NCBI GenBank assembly: GCA_002633005.1
Contig: NMRA01000047.1
Location: 374,913 to 438,912 of the forward strand
DNA length: 64,000 nt
Direction: 5' to 3'
From: Phoronis australis
Taxonomy: Eukaryota; Phoronida; Phoronidae
The notes below the pieces were generated by a model. The model was given only the letters and a program-made list of their open reading frames with translations. It made no database searches and was not told the origin of the DNA. The position numbers and the translations under genes were made by a program. Shown piece by piece: positions 13,801-26,111 of this stretch. The first letter of the stretch is position 1. The number at the start of each line of letters is the position of its first letter.

Positions 13801-16800
13801 TACATTGTAGGCATACAAAAAGCAGGGAAGGCGGGACGAAAGCGTGAGGTAAGCGTTAACTAAACCGGAGGTAAGCGTGAGGTAAGCGTTAACTAAACCG
13901 GAGGTAAGCGTGAGGGCTACCCAGAGAGTAAGCGTGAGGGCTACCCGGAGAGTAAGCGTGAGATGACCGTGACTGATTTCTGTCACACCTGCGTGAGGTA
14001 GCCCGGACGAAGTTTAATAATTCAGTGGCTGTACTGTACTTAGCTCTGCACACAGGGAAAGTAGTCTGAATAGTCAGCAGGATAAGGCCGGGGTTAAAAA
14101 ATACAACTTGCATACAACAAGCTGTGATTCACTCACCTTTTGTTGCATGCAAATAGAAATCTGTCATCATGACATTGTCAAAGAAAGATGCCAGTGCTGC
14201 CTTTCCAAAGCTGTTCACCTTATCGGCAGAAGAGTCCCACACAAGACCAGCTATATTAACTCCAAATTTTGACAAGTCTTCAACCTGAAATTAAAAAAAT
14301 TTTCTCAATATTTTTCTTATTTATTTTTTGTTCATGACTGATTATAATTAATAGGATTGGTATAATGCAGACAGGACTAGATTCTCATAAAATTCAAGTT
14401 CTTGTTCATGATTAAGAATACAAGTTAGTACAAAATAAATACTCAAACTCACTGTTCGGGTAAAAATCTGCATAAGCTTGTTCTTTGAGCGTGGGGATGG
14501 AGTGACAGAGGATTTTTCTTTGTACTTAATTTTCTCATCCATGGAAAGTTTTTTCCATTCTTCCCCCCACTGTTTGAACTTTCCAGCCCCAACTTCAGCA
14601 CCTGTTGATCAAATATGAAACTGATAAAATAATGCATTATGAATAAATACACCAGCCTTCCAGTTTCATTAAGTGCCCTTCATCTTGTGTATTTGCCATT
14701 GTGTGGTGTAGCAGTGTTAGCAGAGTATTGTGTAGAGAGAGAACTTAAAGTCACCCTAACAAGTGCGAGTTGCTTAACGAATAAAAGCTGTTATGTCTTA
14801 TTTACCAACAAGATAACAAGAATATGTTCATTTTAGTAAAGAAAGGCATATATGAAATTCAAGGTGTAATTCAGAAGCAAATTGGACAAAAAGGATCTAA
14901 GTATAGCACTCACCCTTTTCATGACAGAATTGGTTGTATCCACTTTTCCCTTTCAGATAAAGCGTTTTCCGCCTTTCATATGTTTTTCCCATAATTTTTT
15001 TTCTGTAGTTGTTGACCCATGTCTGAAAAGTAGAATCAAAACTTTCAGACTTACTGACATAAATCCAAATGCAAACAAAACAACTAGATAACAAATCCAA
15101 GCGTGAAAATATAAAATCTATATTGTGGTTGAAATTTATTCAAATTCTTAAAGACATTAGAACAATCACAGCGGCTCTAACAAATTAATAATATACTCTT
15201 TGAACAGCATAACTCAACTGGGGTTACATTTAATAGCTAGTTTTCATTTTACCTCATAATCCCATTGATATACTTGACTAGGTTTGAACATGTGCCCTTT
15301 GGGCACACCTGATGATACAAAGTATGCCCTTTTTAAAAAGGGTGTGCCCAGCAGACATAATGTAATTAAGGTGGCACAATATGAATCAGAAATCCCAAGA
15401 GCAACCAAAATAACAGCCACGTTTTCACCTGACCTGCTATTCGTTGACTAGAATCTTGGCATTTTTGAAACAGCGCTGTGTTTAAAAGGAGGGGCCGTGG
15501 TGGGAAGGGGGTGTGCACTGCTGCAACGTACATGTGCTCTAATGGTGCAGTCCAGAATATCCCTGTAATCCATGTTCTGTTTCATCTTCATTTAACTACA
15601 CTGTACAAACCCAGAAAGGTGTTTTAGGCTATGCTAAAGACTTGTACCCTCACAATTAACCAGGAATGAAAAAACAAATTATAATTAACATGAGAGCAAC
15701 ACATGGCAATGATATGTTCCCACCGAGTGTGGATCGCAAATGGCAAAATCCTAAAGGTGCTAATTATCTAAACATTCTCAAACACGCAATATGCAGCAGT
15801 CAGAAAAATGACCATTAATGAATTAGACATGAATTGAGCTAGACAAATCAGAGCACAATTGCCATTAGGTGGCAGCTGCAGCACTTAAATCAGCCAAAAA
15901 AGGATGCCAGCAGTGCTCCTCTAGTAATAACTGAAACATCCGCCACGTTTCAAAATGATGCTTCATATGGATAGAGAAGCAGATGTCACCATGACACCTT
16001 GATAGACACATAGACCTACGAATTTGCATGATCCTACGAGCGGTTTGGTAGATACAGGAGGCAGATGCCAGACACAGAGATGACTGTAGTATATGCCGGG
16101 CTAATATATGCAGGTGCATGTAAATGCATGTTACTGTTTCATCATTTCAGTTAGCATTGTCAACTTTCTAGATATGTCTAATTTTGGTCTTGCTACAAGT
16201 TTTGAGCTCAACACTATACTGTACCTTGACTCGTCTCTCGGAGCAACCCAATTTCTTGGCAGTTTCCTTGACTTCTGCAGAATTCTCTTTTCTCATCCCT
16301 TGTTCCCAAGCTGACTGTAAGATGAGTACTTCACTATTTGAGAAGTTTATCTGAAATTAATCAATCAAAGTGCACAAAGGTTGTCCATTAAACAGACTGC
16401 AACCACTACTAAGACACAGAACAAAAATCTATCAATCTGAACCATGAGACTAAAATTCGAAGAAACTAACAGGAACTTTGGAAATAAAAATGAGATTTTC
16501 AGACTCAAATCCACATTTGAAAACACAAAAAACTAATGACAAGAAATGGGCTCCGAATATGTTCAAATCAAAGGGTGTCTTATGTATTTGGTCCCTGAGC
16601 TTTTGTAACATGTCATTTAATTATTGTTTACTGAAACAAAATAAGACGATAAAACCAAAACGAATAACAGGAGCCAGTTTTCACTCACTAATGGCCATTG
16701 CTGCTATACAAGTGCAAACTCTTCCCAGCAGCCACTTTGGTTTCTTGTATATATGCATTTGTAGCCAAAATTCACCTGTAACCAAGTTGGTGGTTTGGGG

Positions 16801-18803
16801 TAGCAATGGATGGTGAAAATTGATTGATGTCGAACCTAAGACCTGCCAACACTTGGATGACAGTATTAATAATAATAGACAAAACCAAATGAGGTACCAG
16901 ATGACTAAAGCTTTGGAGTTATGGAGGGACGCACCTATCAGACTATTACCAATACATTGTTCCCACGTCTGTGAAATCAAATTCTCTCATCGGGTAATTA
17001 TCAATCATTAAGCCAATGACATTCTCTTCAAAGTCTATTTTGAACATCATACACAAATAGCATGTGATCTGGGCATGCCATCTTGCTTAGTGAGCTGCAT
17101 GACGTGTGGGGCATCAAATTAATAGTGACTGGGAGAGAGGATGCCAAATTGGGAGAGTGCAAATGGTGAGCAGTGGAGCGGTAAAAGTAGAGTACACTGC
17201 CCCCCCCCCTCCCCTCTTCCGGTGAATCATATTTATAAGCATCTGTTAGCTACTCGCTAACGGGCAATTGCCTATTAGCTGAATGGTTAGCACACTCGTC
17301 GGTTTTATAGGGGTCGCTGGTTTGATTCCCAGGTAGGGTAATCTTGGCTATTGTTTACTCCAAGAATGCCACATTGACTGCCAAATCCAGCTTTCAATGA
17401 ATAATGGACATTGCCCGTTACTCGACTTTTATCTACAACGCTTAATTTTTTGTTTGAATGCGGTATTTAGGGAGGATGTTTTTTACTTTTTTTTTGCAAT
17501 ACCCATGTGTCATACATTTTTGAAAAGCCCTTGGTGTGAGCAATGAAATGGTGCAAAAATCAGGAAAAATTGGGTGAGCGGTTACCGAGAAAATGACCGT
17601 TGAAACGCAACAATTATGCATAAAATATCTGCCTTCTTACATAATTTCGTAAAAAATAAAAGAATATACATGTGCTGCAAATAAAAATTGAGACAAACAT
17701 GGTGGTGTGTATTATATATTTGTATTTGGATCGATTTCTACAGAGATATTGCTGTTTAAATGTGTTGTTTAATTAGCATATGGAACAGGCTCATCATGAA
17801 CCTCATGTTTAATGAAAACAATGGATTGCACAGCTTTAAAGGTAAAGAGCAAAAAAACAACATATCAGCTCAGAAATAAATACATCTGAGCTAGGAAGAA
17901 ATTTCACATCAAACCACAAAACAACATTGGTTGATTTTGGGAGAGGCAAGGCCCCCCCCCCCCCCCTAAAAACTCCCAGATTTCATTTGGCAGTGTGAGG
18001 GTGCAAATATCTTACAGGTGAAATCCTGCGTAATACTCTGCCCTTCCCCCCATCTAAAAATCCTAGATCTGCCCCTGAATACTACTACATGGGCAACACA
18101 TCATGGCCCGACAGGGGGCTGTGGAAGGCTATAGCACCCCCAATTTTTCAGAGCTGGGTGCCACCCATGTACTATTAGATCGTATCATAGCAAAAAAAAC
18201 ATCAGAAAGTAGACAAAAGACCATGATTTGGGAAAACAAATCACTCTTAACATGAACGATTTCATCATTTACGCAACAAAAACTCTTTGTAACAACTTTA
18301 TTTCGAACGGTGAGTTACCATGCCCGAACTTCAACGTAGCCGCTCGTGGCGTCGACGTGCGACGACTTAGTGAACTAACGACTGCTGTTTGAAAAGTGCC
18401 AATTGGCGCAGCAGTTTGACAGAATTTCAGAAAACATTTCGTAAACATGATTCATGGCTTCGCATGAATGATTCGTAGGTTCGTAGATGATTCTAAGTTC
18501 CTGCACTTCTGGAAGGATTTTCTAATGGACATGATAACATTTAACAAATCAGACAAATACGTTTTATTAAAATAATACATCATAATTCTTTTCAAAATCT
18601 CTACGGAATGTAGAAGTCAAAATGGCGCAATCAGACGACAAAAAGATGGCGAAAAGCGAACGTCTGGCGATGGATCGTCCGATTCAGTTCATCATTACAG
18701 TAGTTTAACGATGTAATTAGGCCGGTGAAAAGTAAAAAATAGTGCTAAGTGTGAAAGTTCAACTCACCCTGACTCTTTTCCTGCATCTCTCACGAGGCTC
18801 CAT
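7868..18803 (-). CDS. Uncharacterised nuclear protein: homeodomain-like, HMG-like and chromodomain-like segments
   Basis: Ten exons join without a phase error: 18768-18803, 16225-16314, 14914-15022, 14453-14601, 14137-14284, 12043-12120, 10490-10667, 9563-9753, 8559-8612, 7868-8079, giving 414 residues with stop TAA. The ATG has G at -3 and +4. Residues 13-52 look like a degenerate homeodomain: helix 2 (AEVKETAKKLG), a turn, then RRVKTWVNNYRKK, which keeps the W-x-x-N-x-R pattern of recognition helix 3. Residues 66-110 resemble a short HMG box (SGYNQF, then WGEEWKKLSMDEKIKYKEK). Residues 265-310 hold two copies of a 21-residue repeat. Residues 345-364 are a lysine-rich, nuclear-signal-like stretch. 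Residues 365-409 look like a chromodomain (LWIVKDVLSMR, then EVLWETGEVTFEPYENL). A chromatin or DNA-binding role is inferred. I recognise no named orthologue. All domain calls are by eye. Confidence 0.8.
9629..9727 (-). repeat. In-frame 63-bp repeat within exon 8 of the homeodomain-like gene
   Basis: A nearly identical stretch starts at 9629 and again at 9692 (CTTCTTGTGCATGTGGGACA and onward), a period of 63 bases or 21 codons. On the minus strand it encodes two copies of HDVPHAQE with similar spacing between them. The period keeps the frame, so copy number could vary between alleles. Confidence 0.8.
11400..11840 (-). repeat. Dispersed repeat family R1, inverted copy
   Basis: Blocks such as 'ggccaatttcatgaaaa' and 'ggagatacagccatgg' are the complements of R1 blocks ('atgaaatttgg', 'catggctgtatctcc'). 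It lies in the intron between exons 10490-10667 and 12043-12120 of the minus-strand gene. Confidence 0.55.
12945..14038. mobile_element. Non-autonomous TIR element with TA target duplication, in an intron
   Basis: The left end (TA then CAGTACAGCCACTGAATTAT...) and the right end (...ATAATTCAGTGGCTGTACTG then TA) are inverted copies over about 45 bases, with about two mismatches. The boundary is a TA dinucleotide on each side. The inside has no transposase frame; it is made of GC-richer short repeats of 'gtgaggtaagcgt' and 'aaccgga' type, with direct copies around 13850-13910. TA duplication and TIRs suggest mobilisation by a Tc1/mariner-like or similar enzyme (inference). It sits between exons 14137-14284 and 12043-12120. 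Confidence 0.8.
15291..15342. repeat. Pair of short palindromes
   Basis: 15291-15307 is TGTGCCC, TTT, GGGCACA, and 15327-15342 is the perfect 16-base palindrome CCCTTTTTAAAAAGGG. The two also share 'gtgccc'/'gggcac' words nearby. Intronic; function unknown. Confidence 0.7.
17272..17339 (+). repeat. tRNA-like head of a SINE or tRNA pseudogene
   Basis: An A-box-like TAGCTGAATGGTTAG and a B-box-like GGTTTGATTCC are spaced as in a tRNA. Stem pairing is imperfect and the B box differs from GGTTCRANTCC, so a working tRNA is unlikely. A tRNA-derived SINE head is the better reading. It lies in intron 1 of the homeodomain-like gene. Confidence 0.5.
17953..18077. mobile_element. Possible DNA-transposon end fragment with poly-C run
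   Basis: A run of about 15 C near 17953 is followed by a terminus-like TCCTAGATCTGCCCCTG at 18061-18077. Its reverse complement (CAGGGGCAGATCTAGGA) resembles hAT-type ends and the terminus at 30360. The partner end was not identified. Confidence 0.35.
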
Positions 18804-20285
18804 ATCTGTTTTCGCTGTAATAATTTCCGCGGTGGTAGAAGCAAGATTTCAAGAGCGCGCGTGGTGAAAGTGAAGCTCTCGTTGATCTCGCGAGATAGTT
18901 TTACGCAACCGTTACCCATTGTTCATTTGAACCGGCGACTCCTGATTAAAGGCCCAAGGCGTATATTTCAAAGAACTCGAACTGGAAATTTCGATACAGG
19001 AACATTTTCTTCACAAATCAATACAACATTCACAGTCTATGCCAGCACAGGTATGAATTTATATCAGGTACGGTTTTGATTTCATTTCCTATTCAACCCC
19101 ACAATCGTTGGAGCTTATAATGGGGTTTTATGCAGAAAAATACGAAAGCTTTTGTAACGTTAGGCTGAAAGATCAAGTGGTTGAAGCAGTAACTGTACCT
19201 GCTAGAGCGTTAGCAGTGCGTACTGGACACTCTTTCAGAGCGTAACTGCGCACAACTTTTTTTTGGTTTGAGCAAGTAACTGCGTAAGGAACGGGTGTCT
19301 ATTTTGGGGAAATTGCTTTTTGTTTACCGTTGATAAAAATTGCCCAATTGAGCATTTCGCTTAGTTGTACACTGTGTTAATAGTCGTATCGACATGGTTC
19401 ACAATTTTTAAATTGAGATTGTGGTTTTTTTCAAATCACATGAACATAAACATATTTTTGATCGAAATAGATGTTTTGGAAGACCCGGCAATTCATGCTG
19501 CAGTGTGAGTCCTGAAAGGCACATTATCGTTGTTTTTACGTCAGTAGAATCTACTGATTACATTTTGGTATTGTTGAGTAGGATAGACTTTTTGACCAGA
19601 GCTGTAAAACTTTGAAATCAGTGGTGTCGATATTGGTACAAATCGCCAATTCTCGCCTTTGTTTGAAGGTAATTTTCACCAGTTAAGTACATTTAATGTG
19701 CATGCGCTATTTTTCAATTGGGGTTTAGCTTTGCCAGCAGAGCGTTTACTACGAACGCGAAGGTTCAGTCCAGGTTCGAATTAGCCACACTAGTAGGTAG
19801 GTTGTGAGGGTATATTATTATTCTCGCTGGGGCTAATCTCGGAAAGAGTACTTTTTTCGCCGATATAGACATTTTTAGCAGAATCATGCAGTCTCAATGC
19901 TTATTACTAACATCGAGACGCTTATGACCATGAATCATTTCAGACAAGTACATGTCACAAGGAAATCAAACTTTATCTCGTCAGCGCAGCTGTGTTTTGG
20001 CTTGATGTCGTTTAGAGTACCCTATGACATATCATCACGCATCGTGTTGTGTGCGGAATCGTACGCGCTTTATCAGAGTGAACGTTTTCACATTACATAA
20101 GGGTCAGTGTGCTTCACACTAACCTAAGATTCGGGATTAAATTCCACTCCAACAAGCTGAACTCGGTCCATTCGAGGATTTCTCCGAAAGTTTAACAAGT
20201 AAGTCACGTTGATACTACCATTACCACTCGATCTTACTTCTACCATTATTCATGATTATCAATGCGACTGTTATTGTTATTATCA

Positions 20286-20335
20286 TTTTATTATTATTAT
20301 TCTTGTTGTTGTTATTATTATTATTATTATTATTA
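20286..20335. repeat. (TTA)n microsatellite
   Basis: Interrupted runs of TTA, with TTG variants in the middle, over about 50 bases. Confidence 0.9.
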
Positions 20336-21879
20336 GTGGTAATATATACTACTCTAACTACTTCTACTACTACTTCTAATATTACCATGAGTATGCAACT
20401 GTCAGTTACCCTGTGGTAGCACTACGTTATGTTGTTATTGACATGCCTTTTATCAGTATTAGTACACAAAAATTATTTTGCAATTCCAACTTGTTTCCAA
20501 GGCGGACGTCATCACGGAGTTTTCTAGAAATAAATTGTACTTGTGGCTTAGAAATATTCTTCTTTTTGACCTCAGTTTGGTTATAATGGTTGTCGTCATA
20601 ACAGTACTTATCACAGCCTAGTCATGTCAAAACTTGATAATAACAGGGACTTTCATTAAGAATGCGTTTGTTTCTCAAAAAAATCTGCTGAGGTTCAACA
20701 AAAACTGTTTCATGCGGTCGCGTTGCCCACTGAGCGGGAACGCTGCACCACAAGCCATCACCCAGCCGATTATGCTGGTCGCGCGATGAAGAACGCTGCT
20801 ATGCCATTCATTAGCGCAGGGTGACGTCCTCTTGTTAATTGTACATCTCATTATCTAGAGCACTAAAGTTGAATATTTAATAAGCTTGGTAAATACGCTA
20901 CGTGTATTGATCTAACGTGAACAAAGGAACTTCAGGCGTGTTTGTGAGAAGTAGCGTCTCCGTTGTCTGCTTTTGTCGCACACCATGTGTTTTTCAAGGT
21001 AACAACGTCGATTTTATATCAGTCTTTGTCACGTACCTTACCGATATCTTGAAATACTTTGACTAGCGCAAGGTTGCATGTACTGGCATCATCTACAGAC
21101 TGTGATAAATTTTGCCGCAGTCTATCAAATCCTGGCTGAATATCCACCAGACTTACAGCTAGGACACTCCATTTGAGGGTCATAGACGATTGGGATAGAC
21201 TTTTTGAAGTTAATAGCTTTGACCAGAGCTATAAACAATAAAGACGTTGCATTTTGTAATTTCATTACAAATCTCCAATGTCGTCAACGTTGTCTGCCAG
21301 ACAACTTTTAAGGCCAGTGTCTTTTCGTTACGATGAAAATACTCTGTTAGGATTTGGCTCAGGGGCATAGCGTTCGAATGCTCCTGCATAGTTAATGGAC
21401 TTTTTTCCCGTTAATGTCTCTTAAAAATACTACCGTCGGTTACACTGGCGAACCTAACAACATTCACCTTGGACCTTGTGCGTGTTGTAGGTATGTAGCA
21501 GTGGCTGCGTTTGGGGTCGAAACTATTTACTATTTAACTGTCCCTCAGTAGTACAAAATCTAACGCTAATGTTTCTTGCTAATTGCTGTCTAAATCACTA
21601 ATTTCCAACTAATTTGCTTATCCATTCAAGATATATCAAACAGTTTTCTTACGACCATAAAAATCATTTCACTCTCAAATGTATCCTTTATGGCTTCAAC
21701 AAACAACAAGAGTGTCAAAATCCACCATCACTTTCGACTACAGGCTAAGGTCTTTATAAAATTGAGCCGCTTCACTTGACTAGATTGTGCGCTCTCAATT
21801 CCTGACCAGTGATTAAAATCTGTTGATCAGTTGAGGATTTCACTCAACAGTTTTTGTTGATTTTCAGCTTGACAAATCA

Positions 21880-21994
21880 GGTCCTGGCAGGTCCAACAAT
21901 CTGGTCCTGGCAGGTCCAACAATCTGGTCCTGGCAGGTCCAACAATCTGGTCCTGGCAGGTCCAACAATCTGGTCCTGGCAGGTCCAACAATCT
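21880..21994. repeat. 23-bp minisatellite, five exact copies
   Basis: The unit GGTCCTGGCAGGTCCAACAA plus TCT repeats five times without visible change. Each unit holds the inner word CAGGTCC. The frame it opens on the minus strand is a by-product, not a gene. Confidence 0.95.
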
Positions 21995-23004
21995 GTTCCA
22001 CAGGGTGTATAAAACCTGGAAATATGAACAAAACACTGGCCCAAAGACTTCAAAGACCTTGCATACAGTCTACTGAAACTGATGCCAAAGTTGATTTTTC
22101 ATCTTTTACGAGTACGCAAGTGCAACCGGCTACTTAAAAAACGAACAAGGTACACCAAATCAGCAGTTTTCACCCCAAAACCACCATTTGCATGCGATTA
22201 CTACGAAGTGAGAGACAGTACCTACATTCAAAATGCCAAAAGTTTCCAGATTACAAAAACCAGGTGAAAAGTGGGTGCTGAACAGACAATTTTTTACCGA
22301 TCTAAAGTGTCTAAAGAGAACCTGAATTTCTTACTAAATTTCGTCTTCGCGCTTGCAAGCAGTCATGCAAAGTTTTTAGAAACCCACGACTGAGCAAAAA
22401 GGGAACAAGGGACCAACAACTGTGAACCTTTCACTCAGAACACACTCAAAAATCAACATAAGCAAATGTCATTCGTAGACTTCACATCATCATGCAGCAC
22501 AAAACTTAAAATACCCTGCCAACCCAGCAGCCGCCAATTTTTAATGAATCTGGTAAATTCAACCGTGGCTCAGAAACTATTGAATGTCACCTCTAAGTGC
22601 TGACAAAAGAGGGATAAGATCGCCATATTATTGCATAGCCTCGCATCTCATAATGTGATATCTCCGTAAGTGAAAAAACCAGTGACAGTCTTTCAAATTT
22701 CATGCTGTGTTAGCACCATGACTGACCCTAAGGAAACTGAATGTAACAACAATACGCCTTGCTTTCTGTATCACCTATGGCCTAGAACAAGGTAAGCTTG
22801 TGTCATGATCTTCACATTAATATACGTACATGTACGTGCAGTATCTGGGCAGGGAATGCTGCACAGATTTCAGTTACTCTAGAATAGCGCTAGAAAAGCA
22901 AGGCGAGGTTATCAGAGATATTGGCTTGTATTTTAATGAGAACACTTTGTTTTGGCTAAATTTTTCTAGCGGCGAGAGACCGCTACCGATGGAACTCTGC
23001 CCTG

Positions 23005-23300
23005 GTTAAACTTTTTAAAATCAATTTACGTCGTGTATGGAACGCGAAATGAAGAACCGAGGTAGAACACTCGTGGAAGAAGAACAGTTGATTGAAGAAT
23101 CGGCGAAAAAAGAAACTGGCCAATAGGTAACGCAACATTCCATGACGCCGAAAGCCGACGCAAAAGATTGCTCCACAAATTTGACAGCAGAATAACGGTA
23201 GAACGCCATTTTTTCTGAACACTGGTAAATACTTTAGTTTACTCAAGGAAAAGTGTAGTTTTTAGTGACACTAACTTTTTGTCAGATTTTTTTTGGCCAG
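23005..23300. repeat. Dispersed repeat shared with 39390-39640
   Basis: Long stretches align with 39390-39640 in the same orientation: 'gaacaacagttgattgaaga', 'ctggccaata', 'gccgacgcaaaaga', 'tttagtttactcaagga'. Divergence is moderate. No coding function is assigned. Confidence 0.75.
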
Positions 23301-23604
23301 TTTTTTTTTACCCACGTCGGTGCAAAGCTGTATACACCAAAGCTAAGTGATACCTAGCCAATACGATAGTCTTCATACAGCTAGCTGGCTGGCTAGATAT
23401 CTTTCTGGAAAACATACGTTGAACCATTGTCATCTTCAAGTCCTCTGGGGTGCTAAAACCATTCTCTTCGTCACATGAATCATCACAGTCACTTCGGCAT
23501 CCTGACAATGAGACTGCCGAGTGGGGAGAGACAATATTACATTCTTAGTGTGTTGATCCCAGCTCAGTGCATCCACACCAAGGTCAAGTGTCACTTCTTT
23601 TACT

Positions 23605-23640
23605 CCTCTCCCTCCCTCCCTCCCTCCCTCCCTCCCTCCN
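23605..23640. repeat. (CCTC)n microsatellite ending in an unresolved base
   Basis: CCTC/CCCT repeats run to the single N at 23640, so the tract length or an assembly gap is uncertain here. Confidence 0.9.
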
Positions 23641-23843
23641 TTTTACATTTCATTGGTTGACAACAAAACTCCAACATATACCATGTGTTGTCCAATAACA
23701 GCTGTAAAGTGACATAACAGTGATATAAACACAATATTTTCCTTTATTTACATTTTAGTAATTTGACAAAGAAAAATTTCACTCCCTTAACAAATTTCAT
23801 ACTAAATTCTGAAAATTCAAACTTTTAAGGTGTTGCACAACAC

Positions 23844-23851
23844 CTCTCCCT

Positions 23852-23889
<38 letters not shown>
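23844..23889. repeat. (CCCT)n then (CT)n microsatellite
   Basis: A short CCCT run passes into about 15 CT units. Confidence 0.9.
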
Positions 23890-23892
<3 letters not shown>

Positions 23893-24056
23893 GTTTCACT
23901 TTTTCCAACTAAAGCACTGGCTTACAACGCAAGCGTTTTCGCTGGCGTTGAAGCACGGACGAACTGTCGGTGAAAGGGTAATTTTCGCCAGCAGTTGATT
24001 TGTTTCCTCACCAACCGAGTCGCCTTTTAGCGAAATTAATATCAAAACACGCGCAC

Positions 24057-24205
24057 CAGTGCTGTAGTGGGACGTAGGTGCACGTAGGCGCAGCCAACCA
24101 CCTTTTGGCATTTGAACGTAGCGCCTACTTACGTTCAGTACTCAATGTGATACAGTGGGGTTTGGGCGCCTACATTCCTCTAATTTTATCACTACTACAG
24201 CACCG
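24057..24205. mobile_element. Small TIR element (MITE-like), about 150 bp
   Basis: The left end CAGTGCTGTAGTGGGACGTA and the right end, which reads CGGTGCTGTAGTAGTG on the other strand, form imperfect TIRs. Inner words (GTAGGCGC near the left, GGCGCCTAC near the right) also mirror each other. A second, partial copy is at 5070-5110. No target duplication could be settled. Confidence 0.55.
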
Positions 24206-25174
24206 ACGTGCACTCTTGCCATAAATTAATTGATGCAACGCACCATACAGCAAGGCTATAAGAAAGCGTACTCCCTTGGCAATGCGCTCATCCATTTATA
24301 AGACCACAAAACGTTTCGTGATCGCATACAGTCGACATCCCGTCTGAGATCGTTCGTCGTTGTCTTAGCTTCTCCGTCGCTAACCTTGAAAACCGTTTGA
24401 CTAGTCATGGATGTAATTATGATTACCTTAAGCATTTTTTATGCAAAGGAAGGCCGCCATATTGCACAAAATTCTGTTTTTGCTCAGAACATCGTTACCA
24501 AGGACCATAGATAGATTGTTTTGATCTGTTACCCACGTTTTTAAGATGTGTGAATTCAGGGAAGCTAGTTTACAGGTGGATAAGTCCTGAATTTACATAA
24601 GTTATGCAAGTTAAGGCCGCCATTATTTACAAATCTATGCTTATAGCTAGTTGCAAGATTAATTTGAATAATTTATGCAAATAATGGCCACTATTATCCA
24701 AAATTCTGTATCTATTCGTAATTGCCTTAAGGTGCACTTCGTGTAGATTATCTTGATATTTGCACCCATATTTTCGTTGTCAATGAGTTTAATGAAATCA
24801 GTTGGCAGGTAATTATATCATGAATTTGCATAACTTATAATGCAAATGCAAATACGGCTTGACATTATTCATTTCGAATGCACCCCTCTAACAGATACAA
24901 ATTGTGTAGGTGAATCAAACGATTACAATTAATTAAAAGGTTTCCACGATCCATGTAATTCATTCTAGTTTTCCACAAAGCAGCTAATTATTTACTATCA
25001 TATTATCAAGGGGTGAAAACACTGTTTGTGTAAGCACCTTAAAGTTCCAGTTACGCCCACCCTAAACTCCAGTCCCAGATCAGCTTCCACCAAATTCGGA
25101 TTCGCGTCTCTAGAGGTGCTATTGTGGAGTTGTTTCCACCCCCTGGTTGTGTACGTAGCAAAATCATTACGGCA

Positions 25175-25322
25175 GTTCGTTCATTTGCAGTCAGCCAATT
25201 GATACAGACAAGTTCGTTCATTTGCAGTCAGCCAATTGATACAGACAAGTTCGTTCATTTGCAGTCAGCCAATTGATACAGACAAGTTCGTTCATTTGCA
25301 GTCAGCCAATTGATACAGACAA
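25175..25322. repeat. 37-bp minisatellite, four copies
   Basis: The unit begins GTTCGTTCATTTGCAGTCAG and continues ccaattgatacagacaa. Starts are at 25175, 25212, 25249 and 25286, with no visible differences, followed by a 5-base partial copy. Confidence 0.95.
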
Positions 25323-26040
25323 GTTCTGGATGCGTGGCATGATATGGCTTGTGAATTGTGGGTAATTCCATTGTATGCACTGAAAGTGGACCTCCTCGGA
25401 TATTTAACAGTTTGTTGAAATGAGAACAACTTAGCTTGACTTTTTGAGAACGTTAAGTTATGATAATTTTCAATTTTCAATGAAGACAATTTCCGTGGCG
25501 GTATAGGTGTATTTTGCACCTCCGTTTACCATGCCAGTAATTTTGCTTTATTCTATCGATTTTTCTGCGAAAACCAAAACTTCAACACTAGATTTGAAAG
25601 AACTAAATACCAAGAACTTTTTCATTTTGATAGCGTTAGCATAACGTTAAACAACAGTATAATGCCTCTAATATAAATCTCTGTACAGCATTGTGATGTT
25701 TTTCAAATTTTCATTAATATTAGCACTAGGGCACACTGCAAAACCCTTGAGCCAGGTTTCTAGCTCCTCGGGTCGGTTTTAAGTATATATTAATAAAGCA
25801 TAAAATGGTTCCAGGTGATCAGTGCAATGGGCCCACATGCGCGGCCTGCGCACGTCTGGTACAACGTGCATCAGACCGCCTGCGATTATTTTTTTAACGC
25901 ACTATAATATAATGTAAAATCTGCAAAATACATTTCTATGATATACTGCCAGTAACATGGTATCAATTCTTACCTGTTCAATGGTTCTTTAAATTCTCTT
26001 TTATTTTTATTCTTTTCTGTTTACACATCTGTAATAAGAT

Positions 26041-26111
26041 ACCTGTATTGTATTATGGGTAATACCTGTATTGTATTATGGGTAATACCTGTATTGTATT
26101 GTGGGTAATAC
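26041..26111. repeat. 23-bp tandem repeat, three copies
   Basis: The unit ACCTGTATTGTATTATGGGT plus AAT occurs at 26041, 26064 and 26087. The third copy has one A-to-G change. Confidence 0.92.

Noticed and set aside
13777-13986. Frame with TLTLRVALTLTL-type repeats
   Set aside because: Product of the short repeats inside the 12945-14038 TIR element.
21827-22036. Minus-strand frame with a repeated CWTCQD-type sequence
   Set aside because: It is a translation of the 23-bp minisatellite.
25011-25145. Possible small element with GGGGTGAAAAC / GTTTCCACCCC ends
   Set aside because: The inverted match is short and imperfect, and boundaries could not be set.
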